DNA from: Pseudomonas sp. SST3
GTDB taxonomy: Bacteria > Pseudomonadota > Gammaproteobacteria > Pseudomonadales > Pseudomonadaceae
NCBI RefSeq assembly: GCF_003325755.1
Contig: NZ_QORI02000019.1
Location: forward strand, 15,327-79,326
Reading direction: 5' to 3'
Length of the DNA: 64,000 nt
The position numbers and the translations under genes are program-made. Below, one piece after another: positions 50,610-60,111 of the stretch (the first letter of the stretch is position 1; every line of letters starts with the position of its first letter). The notes below the pieces were generated by a model. That model was given only the letters and a program-made list of their open reading frames with translations, ran no database searches and was not told where the DNA came from.

Positions 50610-51926
50610 ATGACTCTGCGAAAAATCGCAGGGCTAGGAGCCCTTTTGTCTCTGATAAGCCCTGGCATCGCCATGGCGCAAGAGGCAACGCTGGATTCAG
50701 GCGATACGGCATGGATGCTTACAGCCACCGCGCTGGTCCTGTTCATGACGATTCCGGGCCTGGCGCTGTTCTACAGCGGCATGGTCCGCGCCAAAAATAT
50801 CTTGTCGGTCATGATGCAATGCTTCGCTATCACTGGCCTGATAAGCATTCTCTGGATGGTCTACGGCTACAGCCTGGCGTTCGACACGACTGGCATGGAA
50901 GCGAGGGTCACCAATCTCAGTTCCTTCATCGGTGGGCTCGACCGCGTTTTTCTCAGCGGACTGACCCCTGACGCCCTCACCGGTACTGTTCCGGAGAGCG
51001 TCTTTATCACCTTCCAGATGACCTTCGCCATCGTCACTCCGGCGCTGATCGTCGGTGCTTTCGCCGAGCGCATGAAGTTCTCCGCGATGCTGGTGTTCAT
51101 GGGCGTCTGGTTCACGCTGGTCTATGCGCCGATCGCGCATATGGTCTGGGGCGGCGATGGCGGCCTGATGTGGGACTGGGGCGTGCTCGACTTCGCCGGT
51201 GGCACCGTGGTGCATATCAACGCCGGTATCGCCGGGCTGGTGGCCTGCATCGTGCTCGGCAAGCGCAGGGGCTTTCCGACCACGCCGATGGCACCGCACA
51301 ACCTGGGGCTGACCCTGGTCGGCGCAGCGATGCTCTGGATCGGCTGGTTCGGCTTCAACGCCGGTTCCTCTCTGGGCGCCAACGGCACGGCCGGTATGGC
51401 CATGCTGGTAACCCAGATCGCGACGGCTGCCGCAGCACTGGCTTGGATGTTCGCCGAGTGGCTGACGCACGGCAAACCCAGCGCGCTGGGCATTGCCTCG
51501 GGCGTGGTTGCCGGTCTGGTCGCCATCACTCCGGCTGCCGGTACCGTCGGACCGATGGGGGCACTGGCCATCGGCCTGGCGTCTGGCGTCGTCTGCTTCT
51601 TCTGCGCCACCAGCCTGAAACGCAAGCTCGGCTACGACGATTCCCTGGATGCCTTTGGCGTGCATGGGGTCGGTGGCATCGTCGGTGCATTGTTGACGGG
51701 TGTATTCGCAGCGCCGGCGCTGGGTGGCTTCGGTGAAGTGGAGAACATCGCGCTGCAGCTTTGGATTCAGTTCAAGGGCGTGCTCTTCACCGTCGTGTAC
51801 ACCGCCATCGTCACTTTCCTGATTCTCAAGGTGATCGACGTGGTGATGGGCCTGCGAGTCAGCGAGGAGGAAGAAACCATCGGCCTCGACCTCAGCCTGC
51901 ACAACGAGCGCGGCTACAACCTGTAA
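50610..51926 (+). CDS. amtB: Ammonium transporter AmtB1
   Basis: 438 residues. Signal-like N-terminus (LLSLISPGIAMAQ), then 11 helices. FYSGMVRAKN, GGTVVHINAGIAGLV and FGVHGVGGIVGALLTG supply the twin pore His residues, and the cytosolic tail RVSEEEETIGLDLSLHNE is the GlnK docking segment. Trimeric NH4+/NH3 channel-transporter in the inner membrane. AGGAG site; 133 bp after glnK. Confidence 0.95.
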   Translation: MTLRKIAGLGALLSLISPGIAMAQEATLDSGDTAWMLTATALVLFMTIPGLALFYSGMVRAKNILSVMMQCFAITGLISILWMVYGYSLAFDTTGMEARVTNLSSFIGGLDRVFLSGLTPDALTGTVPESVFITFQMTFAIVTPALIVGAFAERMKFSAMLVFMGVWFTLVYAPIAHMVWGGDGGLMWDWGVLDFAGGTVVHINAGIAGLVACIVLGKRRGFPTTPMAPHNLGLTLVGAAMLWIGWFGFNAGSSLGANGTAGMAMLVTQIATAAAALAWMFAEWLTHGKPSALGIASGVVAGLVAITPAAGTVGPMGALAIGLASGVVCFFCATSLKRKLGYDDSLDAFGVHGVGGIVGALLTGVFAAPALGGFGEVENIALQLWIQFKGVLFTVVYTAIVTFLILKVIDVVMGLRVSEEEETIGLDLSLHNERGYNL

Positions 51927-52004
51927 GCACACGGAGCGCGCCCGGAGCCAGCCCGGGTGCTTTAACCGAACAGCGCCTAGGCGCTCGGCAAAAGGTGATA
52001 AAAA

Positions 52005-53258
52005 ATGGATAGCACAGCACTGATACCCGTCCAGTACGGACTCGATACCTTCTACTTCCTGATCTGCGGCGCGCTGGTCATGTGGATGGCGGCCGGTTTC
52101 TCCATGCTCGAAGCCGGTCTGGTCCGGGCGAAGAACACCGCCGAGATACTCACCAAGAACATCGTGCTCTATGCGGTGGCGTCGATCATGTACCTGCTGA
52201 TCGGCTACTACATCATGTACTCCAGCCCGGACGGCGGCATCCTGCCGAGCCTGGGCTTCCTGATCGGTGACGAGAACTCGGTGGACGTGGTTGCTGCCGG
52301 TGGCGAGGACGCACCCTATTATTCCGCGCGCGCCGACTTCTTCTTCCAGATCGTGTTCGCAGCGACTTGTATGTCGGTGGTGTCCGGCGCGGTTGCAGAA
52401 CGCATGAAGCTGTGGGCATTCATCGCCTTCGCGGTGGTGATGACCGGCTTCATCTATCCGGTACAGGGCTTCTGGAAATGGGGCGGCGGTTTCCTCGATG
52501 CGGCTGGCTTCCTCGATTTCGCCGGCTCCGGCCTGGTGCACATGGCAGGCGCCTCCGCGGCTCTGGCTGGCGTGCTGCTGCTCGGTCCGCGTAAAGGAAA
52601 GTACGGCTCCAACGGCCAGATCAATGCGATTCCAGGGGCGAACCTGCCGCTGGCGACTCTGGGCACGTTCATTCTGTGGATGGGCTGGTTCGGCTTCAAT
52701 GGTGGTTCGCAGCTGAAGATGAGCACCATCGAAGACGCCAACGCGGTCGCTCAGGTGTTCACCAACACCAACATGGCAGCAGCCGGTGGCTTGGTTGCCG
52801 CGCTGATCACGGCCCGTCTGCTGTTCGGCAAGTCCGACCTGACCATGGTCCTGAACGGGGCGCTGGCCGGGCTGGTGGCCATTACGGCCGAACCGCTGAC
52901 GCCGACCGCCCTGCAGTCCGTGCTGATCGGTGGTGTCGGTGGTGTGCTGGTGGTGTTCAGCATCCTCGGCCTGGACAAGCTCAAGCTCGATGACCCGGTC
53001 GGCGCCATTTCGGTGCATGGTGTGGCCGGTATGTGGGGCTTGCTGGCGGTGCCGCTGACCAACGCCGATGCAACCTTCGGTGCGCAGTTGCTGGGTCTGG
53101 TTTCGATCTTCGCCTGGGTATTCATCGCCAGCCTGATCGTCTGGGGCATTCTCAAGGCGGTGATCGGCCTGCGCGTCAGCGAAGAGGAGGAATACGAAGG
53201 GGTCGACGTCGTCGAATGCGGCCTCGAAGCCTACCCGGAATTTACCAGCAAGCGCTGA
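52005..53258 (+). CDS. Ammonium transporter AmtB2
   Basis: 417 residues. Second, divergent Amt protein: FSMLEAGLVRAKNTAEILTK, FAGSGLVHMAGASAALAG and SVHGVAGMWGLLAVPL give the paired pore His residues. It has no signal peptide and carries an extra extracytoplasmic insertion (GDENSVDVVAAGGEDAPYYS). Tail EEEEYEGVDVVECGLEAYP differs from AmtB1. Same operon, 78 bp after amtB1. The glnK-amtB1-amtB2 order is known in nitrogen-fixing P. stutzeri. AAAGG site weak. Confidence 0.92.
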   Translation: MDSTALIPVQYGLDTFYFLICGALVMWMAAGFSMLEAGLVRAKNTAEILTKNIVLYAVASIMYLLIGYYIMYSSPDGGILPSLGFLIGDENSVDVVAAGGEDAPYYSARADFFFQIVFAATCMSVVSGAVAERMKLWAFIAFAVVMTGFIYPVQGFWKWGGGFLDAAGFLDFAGSGLVHMAGASAALAGVLLLGPRKGKYGSNGQINAIPGANLPLATLGTFILWMGWFGFNGGSQLKMSTIEDANAVAQVFTNTNMAAAGGLVAALITARLLFGKSDLTMVLNGALAGLVAITAEPLTPTALQSVLIGGVGGVLVVFSILGLDKLKLDDPVGAISVHGVAGMWGLLAVPLTNADATFGAQLLGLVSIFAWVFIASLIVWGILKAVIGLRVSEEEEYEGVDVVECGLEAYPEFTSKR

Positions 53259-53275
53259 TTGGCAGGCGGATGACG

Positions 53276-53304
53276 AGGGCGCCTGCGGGCGCCCTTTGTT
53301 TTTT
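53276..53304 (+). terminator. Rho-independent terminator of the amt operon
   Basis: AGGGCGCC-TGCG-GGCGCCCT followed by TTGTTTTTT, 17 bp after the amtB2 stop. Confidence 0.9.
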
Positions 53305-53355
53305 CTGGCGTCGCGCTAGAATGCGCCCGTTCAGGTGATCACAGAGGCTTCCAGC

Positions 53356-53781
53356 ATGTGGCAACAGACGATGATCACGTTGCATCCGAGGCCGCGAGGT
53401 TTCCACCTGATTACCGACGAGCTGCTTGCACAACTACCGGAACTGCAACAATGCCCGGTCGGTCTGTTACACCTGTGGCTGCGTCATACCTCGGCCTCGC
53501 TGACTATCAACGAGAACGCCGACGGTGCGGTGCGCCGCGATTTCGAGCGGTTTTTCAATCGCCTGGTGCCGCAAGGCCAGGGCGGCTACGAACATGACTA
53601 CGAAGGGCCGGATGATCTGCCGGCACATTTCAAGGCGAGCCTTCTCGGTTGCCAAGTGAGTTTGCCGGTCAGCGAGGGGCGACTGGCATTGGGGGCTTGG
53701 CAGGGTATCTATCTGGGCGAACACCGGGACCAGGGTGGCGCCAGACAGATCCTTGCGACGCTGTACGGGATGGCAAGTTGA
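53356..53781 (+). CDS. YjbQ (UPF0047) family protein
   Basis: 141 residues. Motif set [39 protein letters not shown] and GTWQG-like [13 protein letters not shown] defines the family, which has a conserved Cys-His site. E. coli YjbQ has weak thiamine-phosphate synthase activity; the true role is unknown. Start at MWQQTMITL with GAGG; the upstream in-frame start is dismissed. Confidence 0.9.
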   Translation: MWQQTMITLHPRPRGFHLITDELLAQLPELQQCPVGLLHLWLRHTSASLTINENADGAVRRDFERFFNRLVPQGQGGYEHDYEGPDDLPAHFKASLLGCQVSLPVSEGRLALGAWQGIYLGEHRDQGGARQILATLYGMAS

Positions 53782-53855
53782 ATTTTTTTTGGCGATGGCG
53801 AACAAAGTTCATCGCTGGGCTATAACTTCCGCTTTGGCAAGGTACGAGGTTGAAC

Positions 53856-54194
53856 ATGAGTGACGAAGAATTAGAACAAGACGATCTGGACGTTAGCGAC
53901 GAGGAGGATGGCGAGGAGCTGGCCGCTGCGGACGACGGCGAGGCTGACAACAGCGCCGACGACGAGGGCACCGACAGCGAACGCGCGACCCCGACGAGCA
54001 AGAAGGCCAAGGCCAAGACGGTCGTAGTCGAGGAATTGCCGAGCCCGGAAGCCAAGCAGAAAGAGCGTGACGAGCTGGCCCGTGCGATGGAGGAGTTCCT
54101 GGCGCGCGGTGGGCGTGTGCAGGAGGTTGAACCCAATGTCGTTGCTGACCCGCCCAAGAAGCCCGACAGCAAGTATGGCAGCCGACCTATCTGA
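53856..54194 (+). CDS. sutA: Slow-growth transcriptional regulator SutA
   Basis: 112 residues. Highly acidic N-terminus (EELEQDDLDVSDEEDGEE), Ala/Lys linker and conserved C-terminus EAKQKERDELARAMEEFLAR and PNVVADPPKKPDSKYGSRPI. In P. aeruginosa SutA binds RNA polymerase and raises transcription of rRNA and housekeeping genes during slow growth. ATG 53856 is used; the upstream TTG would add two residues. CGAGGTTG site. Confidence 0.9.
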   Translation: MSDEELEQDDLDVSDEEDGEELAAADDGEADNSADDEGTDSERATPTSKKAKAKTVVVEELPSPEAKQKERDELARAMEEFLARGGRVQEVEPNVVADPPKKPDSKYGSRPI

Positions 54195-54288
54195 GCCGGT
54201 GACGCCGCGATTGCACAGGCGTGCCATCTCACGTCTGTAACGGTCGGGTCGTTACCCAGCCGCTCGTTCCCGATGCGTGACCGCAGCA

Positions 54289-54316
54289 AAGCCCAACACT
54301 GCCGTGTTGGGCTTTG
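54289..54316. terminator. Bidirectional terminator between sutA and the HAD gene
   Basis: AAAGCCCAACAC-TGCC-GTGTTGGGCTTTG: 9-bp stem with A and T runs, placed between convergent genes. Confidence 0.85.
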
Positions 54317-54342
54317 TCGTATCCGCAGGGGTGATTAGTTGA

Positions 54343-55038
54343 TTATGACCAGCGCGCCAGTAACGCCGGAAGCTCCGCCAGGCTTTGTACTTCAGCGTCT
54401 GGTTGGCCTTCGTGCTGCCAGGGTTTGCCGCCGGGATTGAACCAGATCGCTCTAACACCGGCGCGCTGCGCCCCGCCAATATCGTCGTCAGGGTGATCGC
54501 CGATGTGCACGGCATGTTCAGCCTTCACGCCAGCGCGCTCAAGCGCTTCCTGAAACGGGCGCGGGTCCGGCTTGCCGATGCCGAGGTCTTCCGCGCACAG
54601 GGTGAACTGGAAATAGTCGGCCAGACCTAGCCGCCGCACGTCAGCATTACCGTTGGTCAGTACACCGAGTGTGTAGTGATTAGCCAGATGCTCCAGGGTG
54701 GGGTGCACATCGGGGAACAGATCAATGGCATGCCGGGCTTCCAGGAACACCTCGAACGCCTGATCGGCGATAGCGCGTGCTTCTCCATCCGGATAGCCAG
54801 CGTCATGCAGAGCATGGAACAGAATGCGCCGACGCAGCTCGCTGATACGGTGCTTCAGACCCGGATCGGACTCGACCAGCATGCGCCGGATCGCGGCCAG
54901 CGACTCCACCGGAAAGCCTCCTAGACGCGATGCGTTTTGGTCGAGCCAGTCCCGCAGACGGATCTCCGCGCTGTGAATGACGGGGCCTACATCCCAGAGC
55001 GTGTCGTCGAGGTCGAAGGTAATCAGCTGGATACTCAT
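54343..55038 (-). CDS. HAD-superfamily hydrolase (subfamily IA)
   Basis: 231 residues. Motif [10 protein letters not shown] with Asp nucleophile (residues 8-13), motif [10 protein letters not shown], Lys in IGKPDPRPF, and motif [20 protein letters not shown]. Cytosolic phosphatase of the YjjG/epoxide-type IA group, often promiscuous on nucleotides or sugar phosphates. 4-bp overlap with xerC stop region upstream (start ATG and xerC stop share bases), so co-translated. Confidence 0.9.
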   Translation of the reverse strand: MSIQLITFDLDDTLWDVGPVIHSAEIRLRDWLDQNASRLGGFPVESLAAIRRMLVESDPGLKHRISELRRRILFHALHDAGYPDGEARAIADQAFEVFLEARHAIDLFPDVHPTLEHLANHYTLGVLTNGNADVRRLGLADYFQFTLCAEDLGIGKPDPRPFQEALERAGVKAEHAVHIGDHPDDDIGGAQRAGVRAIWFNPGGKPWQHEGQPDAEVQSLAELPALLARWS

Positions 55039-55934
55039 TGCTCGCTGTCCTGTTTGCGTCGGGCACGTGGATGCGCCTGGTCATAGACCTTGGCCAGGTG
55101 CTGAAAGTCCAGGTGTGTGTAGATCTGCGTGGTGCCGATATCAGCATGGCCGAGCAACTCCTGCACCGAGCGCAGGTCCTGCGAGGATTCCAGTATATGA
55201 CTGGCGAAGCTGTGGCGGAGCATGTGCGGATGCAGGTGCTGGCCAAGTTCACGCACGCCGGCCTGGCGTACTCGAAGTTGTACCGCACGGGCACCGAGGC
55301 GGCGGCCCTGCTGGCTAACGAACACTGCACGATCGGCGGGGTTGCTCAGGGCCCGCAGCGGCAGCCAGGTCTGCAGCGCTTCGAGTGCCTTGCGACCGAT
55401 GGGTAGCACGCGCTCCTTGTTGCCCTTACCGTGGACATGAACCAGCCTGGCAGACAGATCGAGCTGATCGAGATTTAGCCCGACCAGTTCAGCCAGCCGC
55501 AATCCCGATGAGTAGAACAGCTCGAGGATGGCCTGGTCGCGATGACCAATGAAGTCGTCTTCGACGCCACCGTCGAGCAGTTGCATGGCTCGGTCGGTGT
55601 CGAGCAGGCGCGGCAGACGCTTCTCGCCCTTGGGGGCGGAAATGCCAACCGCCGGATCATGGGCGCAGCGCCCTTCCTGGTTGAGGTAGCGATAGAGGCC
55701 ACGTAGCGACGACAGCAGGCGGGCGAGGCTGCGGCTGGATTGACCCTGACGATGTTGTTCGGCGATCAATTGGCGAACGTGGGTGCTCTTCAGCTCTGCC
55801 CATCCTGCCAGATGCTGCTCCTGGCAGTAGGCTGTGGCCTTGATCAGGTCGCGCCGATAGCCATCGAGAGTATGGGGTGACACCTGCCGTTCACTGCGCA
55901 GGTGCTCGAAATAGGCGTCGAGATCGGCTTGCAT
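55035..55934 (-). CDS. xerC: Tyrosine recombinase XerC
   Basis: 299 residues. N-terminal SAM-like domain ([25 protein letters not shown]) and catalytic domain with [10 protein letters not shown] (Arg), [12 protein letters not shown] (Lys), [12 protein letters not shown] (His/Arg), [17 protein letters not shown] (His and nucleophile Tyr). With XerD resolves chromosome dimers at dif. Upstream DUF484-dapF-lysA gene group is the usual context. Confidence 0.95.
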   Translation of the reverse strand: MQADLDAYFEHLRSERQVSPHTLDGYRRDLIKATAYCQEQHLAGWAELKSTHVRQLIAEQHRQGQSSRSLARLLSSLRGLYRYLNQEGRCAHDPAVGISAPKGEKRLPRLLDTDRAMQLLDGGVEDDFIGHRDQAILELFYSSGLRLAELVGLNLDQLDLSARLVHVHGKGNKERVLPIGRKALEALQTWLPLRALSNPADRAVFVSQQGRRLGARAVQLRVRQAGVRELGQHLHPHMLRHSFASHILESSQDLRSVQELLGHADIGTTQIYTHLDFQHLAKVYDQAHPRARRKQDSEQ

Positions 55935-56040
55935 CGGAAGGCTCCATCGGTCGAAGAAGCAGCTATAGGCCTAAGCTGCAAGTAAACACGCAAGTTGCCA
56001 GCCCCGGTTCGATACTGAGCCTCCACGCCGATGGCTGGCG

Positions 56041-56736
56041 CTAGCGCACCGAGCGCAACGGCGCCGAATAGTGCGGCAGGACCCGAGTCAGCACTTCGGC
56101 GATATAACCGAGAAACAGCGTACCTAGCGAACTCTTGTAATGCTGCGGGTCCTGGCTGCCGATCGCCAGAATGCCTTGCTGCTGGTTGAGCGCGACTACT
56201 GCGGCTGAGCCGATGTCGATGCTTTCCTCCTCACCGAACAGGAACGCCAGCTCGTGCGGGCGAAGCACACCACAGACAGTCTTGCCGGTACCGAGCAGGC
56301 CGCCGATTGCCTGTTGCGCCTCGGCCGTGGTTACGCTGCGGCCGACCGGCAATGGTGACTCGCTGAACAGGATCAGGCTGACGTAGGGCACCTGGAACTC
56401 GTGCCGCAGGCTTTCGTCCACCGCGCCAATGATTTCCTCCAGGCTGTTGGCATCGAGCAGGTCGAGGACCAGCCGACGGGTCTTGTCGAACAACCTGTCG
56501 TTGTCACGGGCCACGTCCATCAGTTGCGACAGGCGATGGCGCATTTCGATGTTGCGCTCGCGCAGCAGCTTCACCTGGCGTTCGACCAGCGACACCGCGC
56601 CGCCGGGCAGATGCGGAATGCGCAGCTCGGGAATCAACTCATCGTGATCGACAAAGAATTCCGGATGGATACGCAGGTAGGCCGCAACGCTTTCGGCATC
56701 CGGCAATTGCGGCTTGTCCTGGTTTTGCTCGGTCAT
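56041..56736 (-). CDS. DUF484 family protein
   Basis: 231 residues. Begins [22 protein letters not shown], then [36 protein letters not shown], a helical start followed by a GAF-like domain ([46 protein letters not shown]). Function unknown; sits with dapF and xerC in many gamma-proteobacteria. Start overlaps the dapF stop by 4 bases (ATGA), so translationally coupled. Confidence 0.9.
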   Translation of the reverse strand: MTEQNQDKPQLPDAESVAAYLRIHPEFFVDHDELIPELRIPHLPGGAVSLVERQVKLLRERNIEMRHRLSQLMDVARDNDRLFDKTRRLVLDLLDANSLEEIIGAVDESLRHEFQVPYVSLILFSESPLPVGRSVTTAEAQQAIGGLLGTGKTVCGVLRPHELAFLFGEEESIDIGSAAVVALNQQQGILAIGSQDPQHYKSSLGTLFLGYIAEVLTRVLPHYSAPLRSVR

Positions 56737-57563
56737 AGGCGAACCTGTCCTTCGAAAACGCGAACGGCGGGGCCGGTCATCATAACTGGCTGTCCCGGGC
56801 CTGCCCATTCGATGGACAGACGGCCACCCGGCAGATCGATCTGCACCGGCGAATCCATCCAGCCCTGGCGAATCGCAGCAACCGCCGCAGCGCAGGCACC
56901 GGTGCCGCACGCCTGGGTTTCCCCTGCGCCGCGTTCCCAGACCCGCAGTTTCGCGTGTTGGCGGTCGACGACCTGCAAGAAGCCAGCGTTGACCCGCTGC
57001 GGGAAGCGCGGATGATGCTCGATCTTCGGTCCTAGCTCGTGCACCGGTGCGTTCGTGACATCATCCACGCGCAGCACCGCATGCGGATTGCCCATGGACA
57101 ACGCGGCGATCTCCAGCTGCTGGCCGTCGACATTCAAGGGGTAGCTGAGGGCTTCGCCATCGGCCTGGAACGGAATATCGGCCGGCACCAGACGTGGAGG
57201 ACCCATGTCGACACTGATCTGCCCGTCGGCGCGGATGTCCAATTCGATGATCCCGCCTTTGGTCTCGACGCGAATCTGCCGCTTCATGGTCAGACGCTTG
57301 TCGAGCACGAAACGTGCAAAGCACCGCGCGCCGTTGCCGCATTGCTCCACTTCCGAGCCGTCGGAATTGAAGATGCGGTAGCGGAAGTCAACGTCGGGGT
57401 CGTGCGGCGGCTCGACCAGCAAGAGCTGATCGAAGCCGACGCCCGTATGCCGATCACCCCATTGCTTGGCGTGTTTCGGCTGGATATGCGCGTGCTGGCT
57501 GATCAGGTCGATGACCATGAAATCGTTGCCCAGGCCGTGCATCTTGGTAAAACGCAAAAGCAT
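56733..57563 (-). CDS. dapF: Diaminopimelate epimerase
   Basis: 276 residues. Interconverts LL- and meso-DAP for lysine and peptidoglycan. Catalytic Cys75 in EQCGNGARC and Cys219 in [18 protein letters not shown] near the N-terminus. 10 bp after lysA. Confidence 0.97.
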   Translation of the reverse strand: MLLRFTKMHGLGNDFMVIDLISQHAHIQPKHAKQWGDRHTGVGFDQLLLVEPPHDPDVDFRYRIFNSDGSEVEQCGNGARCFARFVLDKRLTMKRQIRVETKGGIIELDIRADGQISVDMGPPRLVPADIPFQADGEALSYPLNVDGQQLEIAALSMGNPHAVLRVDDVTNAPVHELGPKIEHHPRFPQRVNAGFLQVVDRQHAKLRVWERGAGETQACGTGACAAAVAAIRQGWMDSPVQIDLPGGRLSIEWAGPGQPVMMTGPAVRVFEGQVRL

Positions 57564-57573
57564 CGTGGTGGCC

Positions 57574-58821
57574 TCAGGCAGGCAGCAGGCTTTCGCCGGC
57601 GTATAGCTCCTGCACGCTTTCGCGGCGGCGCACTTCGTAGGCTTGGTCGCCGTCTACCAGCACCTCGGCTGCACGGCCGCGGGTGTTGTAGTTGGAGCTC
57701 ATGACGAAACCGTAGGCACCGGCCGAGCGAACGGCCAGCAGATCGCCTTCGGCCAGGCTCAGCGAACGTTCCTTGGCGAGGAAATCGCCGGTTTCGCAGA
57801 TCGGGCCGACGATGTCGTAGTGACGTGCCTCGCCTTCACGCGGCTGCACCGGCACCACATCCATCCAGGCTTGATACAGCGCCGGGCGGATCAGGTCGTT
57901 CATTGCCGCATCGACGATGGCGAAGTCCTTGTGCTCGGTGTGCTTGAGGTATTCCACGCGGGTCAGCAACAAGCCGGCGTTGGCCACGATCGAGCGGCCG
58001 GGCTCGAACACCAGTGCCAGATCACGCCCGTCGATGCGCTTGCGCACGGCCTGGATGTAATCGCCGGCCAGTGGCGGCTGCTCTTCGCGATAGCGCACGC
58101 CGAGCCCGCCACCCAGATCCAGGTGCCGAATGCGGATGCCACGCACCGCCAGGCGATCAATCAGCGCCAATAGGCGGTCGAGCGCGTCGAGGAACGGCGG
58201 CAGGCTGGTGAGCTGGGAGCCAATATGGCAATCGACGCCGACGACGTCGAGGTTGCTCAGCTCGTGCGCTCGCAGGTAGACCGCTTCGGCATCGGCGATG
58301 GCGATGCCGAACTTGTTTTCCTTGAGGCCCGTGGAAATGTACGGATGGGTGCCGGCATCGACATCGGGATTAACCCGCAGCGACACGGGTGCCATTACGC
58401 CGAGCTCGGCGGCAACCTGCTGCAGGCGTTCGAGCTCTTCGGTGGATTCGACATTGAAGCAATGCACGCCGACTTCCAGGGCGCGGCGCATGTCGTCACG
58501 GGTCTTACCGACGCCGGAGAATACGATGCGTTCCGGCAGGCCACCAGCGGCCAGCACACGCTCCAGTTCACCGCGCGAAACGATGTCGAAACCGGCGCCA
58601 AGCCGCGCCAGTACGTTCAATACGCCCAGGTTCGAGTTCGCTTTGACGGCGAAGCAGACCAGATGCGGCATGCCCGTCAGGGCGTCGGCATAGGCGCGGT
58701 ATTGAGCCTCGATATGGGCGCGCGAGTACACGTAGGTAGGGGTGCCGAAGCGTTGCGCGAGAGCGGGCAGCGCCACACCCTCCGCGAAGAGTTGACCGTC
58801 GCGGTACGAGAAGGCCTCCAT
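57574..58821 (-). CDS. lysA: Diaminopimelate decarboxylase
   Basis: 415 residues. PLP Lys60 in [51 protein letters not shown] and [11 protein letters not shown]. Last step of lysine synthesis. Between lptM and dapF; AGGAGG site. Confidence 0.97.
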   Translation of the reverse strand: MEAFSYRDGQLFAEGVALPALAQRFGTPTYVYSRAHIEAQYRAYADALTGMPHLVCFAVKANSNLGVLNVLARLGAGFDIVSRGELERVLAAGGLPERIVFSGVGKTRDDMRRALEVGVHCFNVESTEELERLQQVAAELGVMAPVSLRVNPDVDAGTHPYISTGLKENKFGIAIADAEAVYLRAHELSNLDVVGVDCHIGSQLTSLPPFLDALDRLLALIDRLAVRGIRIRHLDLGGGLGVRYREEQPPLAGDYIQAVRKRIDGRDLALVFEPGRSIVANAGLLLTRVEYLKHTEHKDFAIVDAAMNDLIRPALYQAWMDVVPVQPREGEARHYDIVGPICETGDFLAKERSLSLAEGDLLAVRSAGAYGFVMSSNYNTRGRAAEVLVDGDQAYEVRRRESVQELYAGESLLPA

Positions 58822-58833
58822 GGAATGCCTCCT

Positions 58834-58974
58834 TTACAGTTCGAAACGGTCTTTGGAACGTTCTTTGGCGGTTGCCTCGTCGTCCGGGAGATAAAGCGGG
58901 CCTTTCTGGCCGCAGCCGGTAAGTGCGGAAGCGAGAACCGCGAGTGCAATGAGTGGAAGCAATAGACGCTTCAT
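58834..58974 (-). CDS. lptM: Small lipoprotein LptM/LppL
   Basis: 46 residues. [21 protein letters not shown] signal with lipobox LTGC (Cys21), then GQKGPLYLP, the family signature. LptM (YifL) lipoprotein assists maturation of the LptD-LptE LPS translocon in E. coli; in Pseudomonas the gene, lppL, precedes lysA. 12 bp before lysA. Confidence 0.92.
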   Translation of the reverse strand: MKRLLLPLIALAVLASALTGCGQKGPLYLPDDEATAKERSKDRFEL

Positions 58975-59176
58975 TGGGGTGCAATCCTAGAAAAATCGAT
59001 GGGCCGGAGTATACCCAGCACCCGTCGGATTGCCTATTCGGCCACGCTGGCTGGCACCGGCGTCGAGCGGCTGGTCGGGTAGCCGCTCGCTAGAGGCGGT
59101 GGCGGCCTGCTAAGCTCGCCAGCAACGTCGGTGGCCCTGGTGTCGCCGTACAACCCGTACCGAAGGAAATCGATTC

Positions 59177-59509
59177 ATGAGTCTGAGCGAAGCCCGCTTT
59201 CACGATCTTGTCGACGCCGCGCAGGAAGAAATCGAAGATGTGTTCGATCACAGTGGCATGGATGTCGACCTGGAGAATTCTGGTGGCGTCCTTACCGTGC
59301 GTTTCGAAAACGGCACGCAGCTGATCTTCAGCCGCCAGCCGCCGTTGCGCCAATTATGGGTGGCGGCGCGCTCGGGCGGCTTCCACTTCGATTATGACGA
59401 AGCGTCCTCGTTATGGATCTGCGATGCCAACGACGAGCGCCTTGGCGAGCTGTTGACTCGGGTCACGCAGGAACAGGGTGGCGAGGGGCTCGACTTCGAA
59501 GAGCTGTGA
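59177..59509 (+). CDS. cyaY: Frataxin-like protein CyaY
   Basis: 110 residues. Acidic helix ARFHDLVDAAQEEIEDVFD, then DVDLENSGGVLTVRFENG, INRQPPLRQLWVAAR-like FSRQPPLRQLWVAARSGG. Frataxin homologue that binds iron and tunes IscS in Fe-S cluster assembly. AAGGAAA site; divergent from lptM. Confidence 0.95.
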   Translation: MSLSEARFHDLVDAAQEEIEDVFDHSGMDVDLENSGGVLTVRFENGTQLIFSRQPPLRQLWVAARSGGFHFDYDEASSLWICDANDERLGELLTRVTQEQGGEGLDFEEL

Positions 59510-59602
59510 GGCGAGGCGCTATCCGTCCCGCGTCACTGTGAGCGACCTTGTTCGGGCCCCCTTGCTTATTTAACGGGCTGTGATAGGGTCGAGTTCAGGT
59601 TT

Positions 59603-59638
59603 AAAAACCCCGCCTTCGGGCGGGGTTTTGCTTTTTTT
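59603..59638 (+). terminator. Terminator after cyaY
   Basis: AAACCCCGCC-TTCG-GGCGGGGTTT stem followed by TGCTTTTTTT, upstream of rnk. Confidence 0.9.
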
Positions 59639-59673
59639 GCCAGTCTACTTTCTAAAGGAGCTCACCCGGAGCC

Positions 59674-60081
59674 ATGACCAGTGCACCGCCTATTATCATC
59701 ACCCAACCCGATCTGCAGCGGCTCGAGCGGCTGCTCGATGGCCTGGCTGACTACGGTCCGGCCGCCGAGGCGCTCGAAGAGGAGCTGTCCCGCGCCCAGG
59801 TGGTGGAGCGCAGCGAGCTGCCCGCTGGCGTGGTGTCCATGAATTCTCGTGTCCACTGCCGCGAAGATGGCAGCGGCAAGGATTATCACCTGACGCTGGT
59901 CTATCCGCAGGACGCTCGCCAGGATGGCACTGTCTCGGTATTGGCGCCGGTTGGCACCGCGCTGCTGGGCATGAGCGTGGGTCAGCATATCGACTGGCCG
60001 ACACCTGGCGGCAAGGTGCTCAAACTCACCCTGCTGGCGGTCGAATATCAGCCGGAAGCGGCTGGTGACGTTAATCTGTAG
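59674..60081 (+). CDS. rnk: Regulator of nucleoside diphosphate kinase Rnk
   Basis: 135 residues. GreA/Rnk fold: N-terminal short coiled coil (LQRLERLLDGLADYGPAAEALEEEL) and FKBP-like C-terminal domain (VSMNSRVHCRE, YHLTLVYPQDA, VSVLAPVGTALLGMSVGQHIDWP). Binds RNA polymerase in the secondary-channel area; linked to nucleotide pools and alginate in Pseudomonas. CTAAAGGAG site. Confidence 0.94.
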   Translation: MTSAPPIIITQPDLQRLERLLDGLADYGPAAEALEEELSRAQVVERSELPAGVVSMNSRVHCREDGSGKDYHLTLVYPQDARQDGTVSVLAPVGTALLGMSVGQHIDWPTPGGKVLKLTLLAVEYQPEAAGDVNL

Positions 60082-60111
60082 CGCGCGCTGGCGTCATCGC
60101 GCGGTCTCTGG

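Noticed and set aside
52440..52560. Suspected loss of a pore His in AmtB2 (YPVQGFWKWG versus YAPIAHMVWG)
   Set aside because: The E. coli AmtB His168 equivalent is in the later VVHINA segment; AmtB2 has LVHMAG and the second site SVHGV, so both are present.
50697..53018. 773-codon antisense frame over both amtB genes
   Set aside because: His/Gln/Arg-rich shadow of two strongly recognisable transporters; no start signal.
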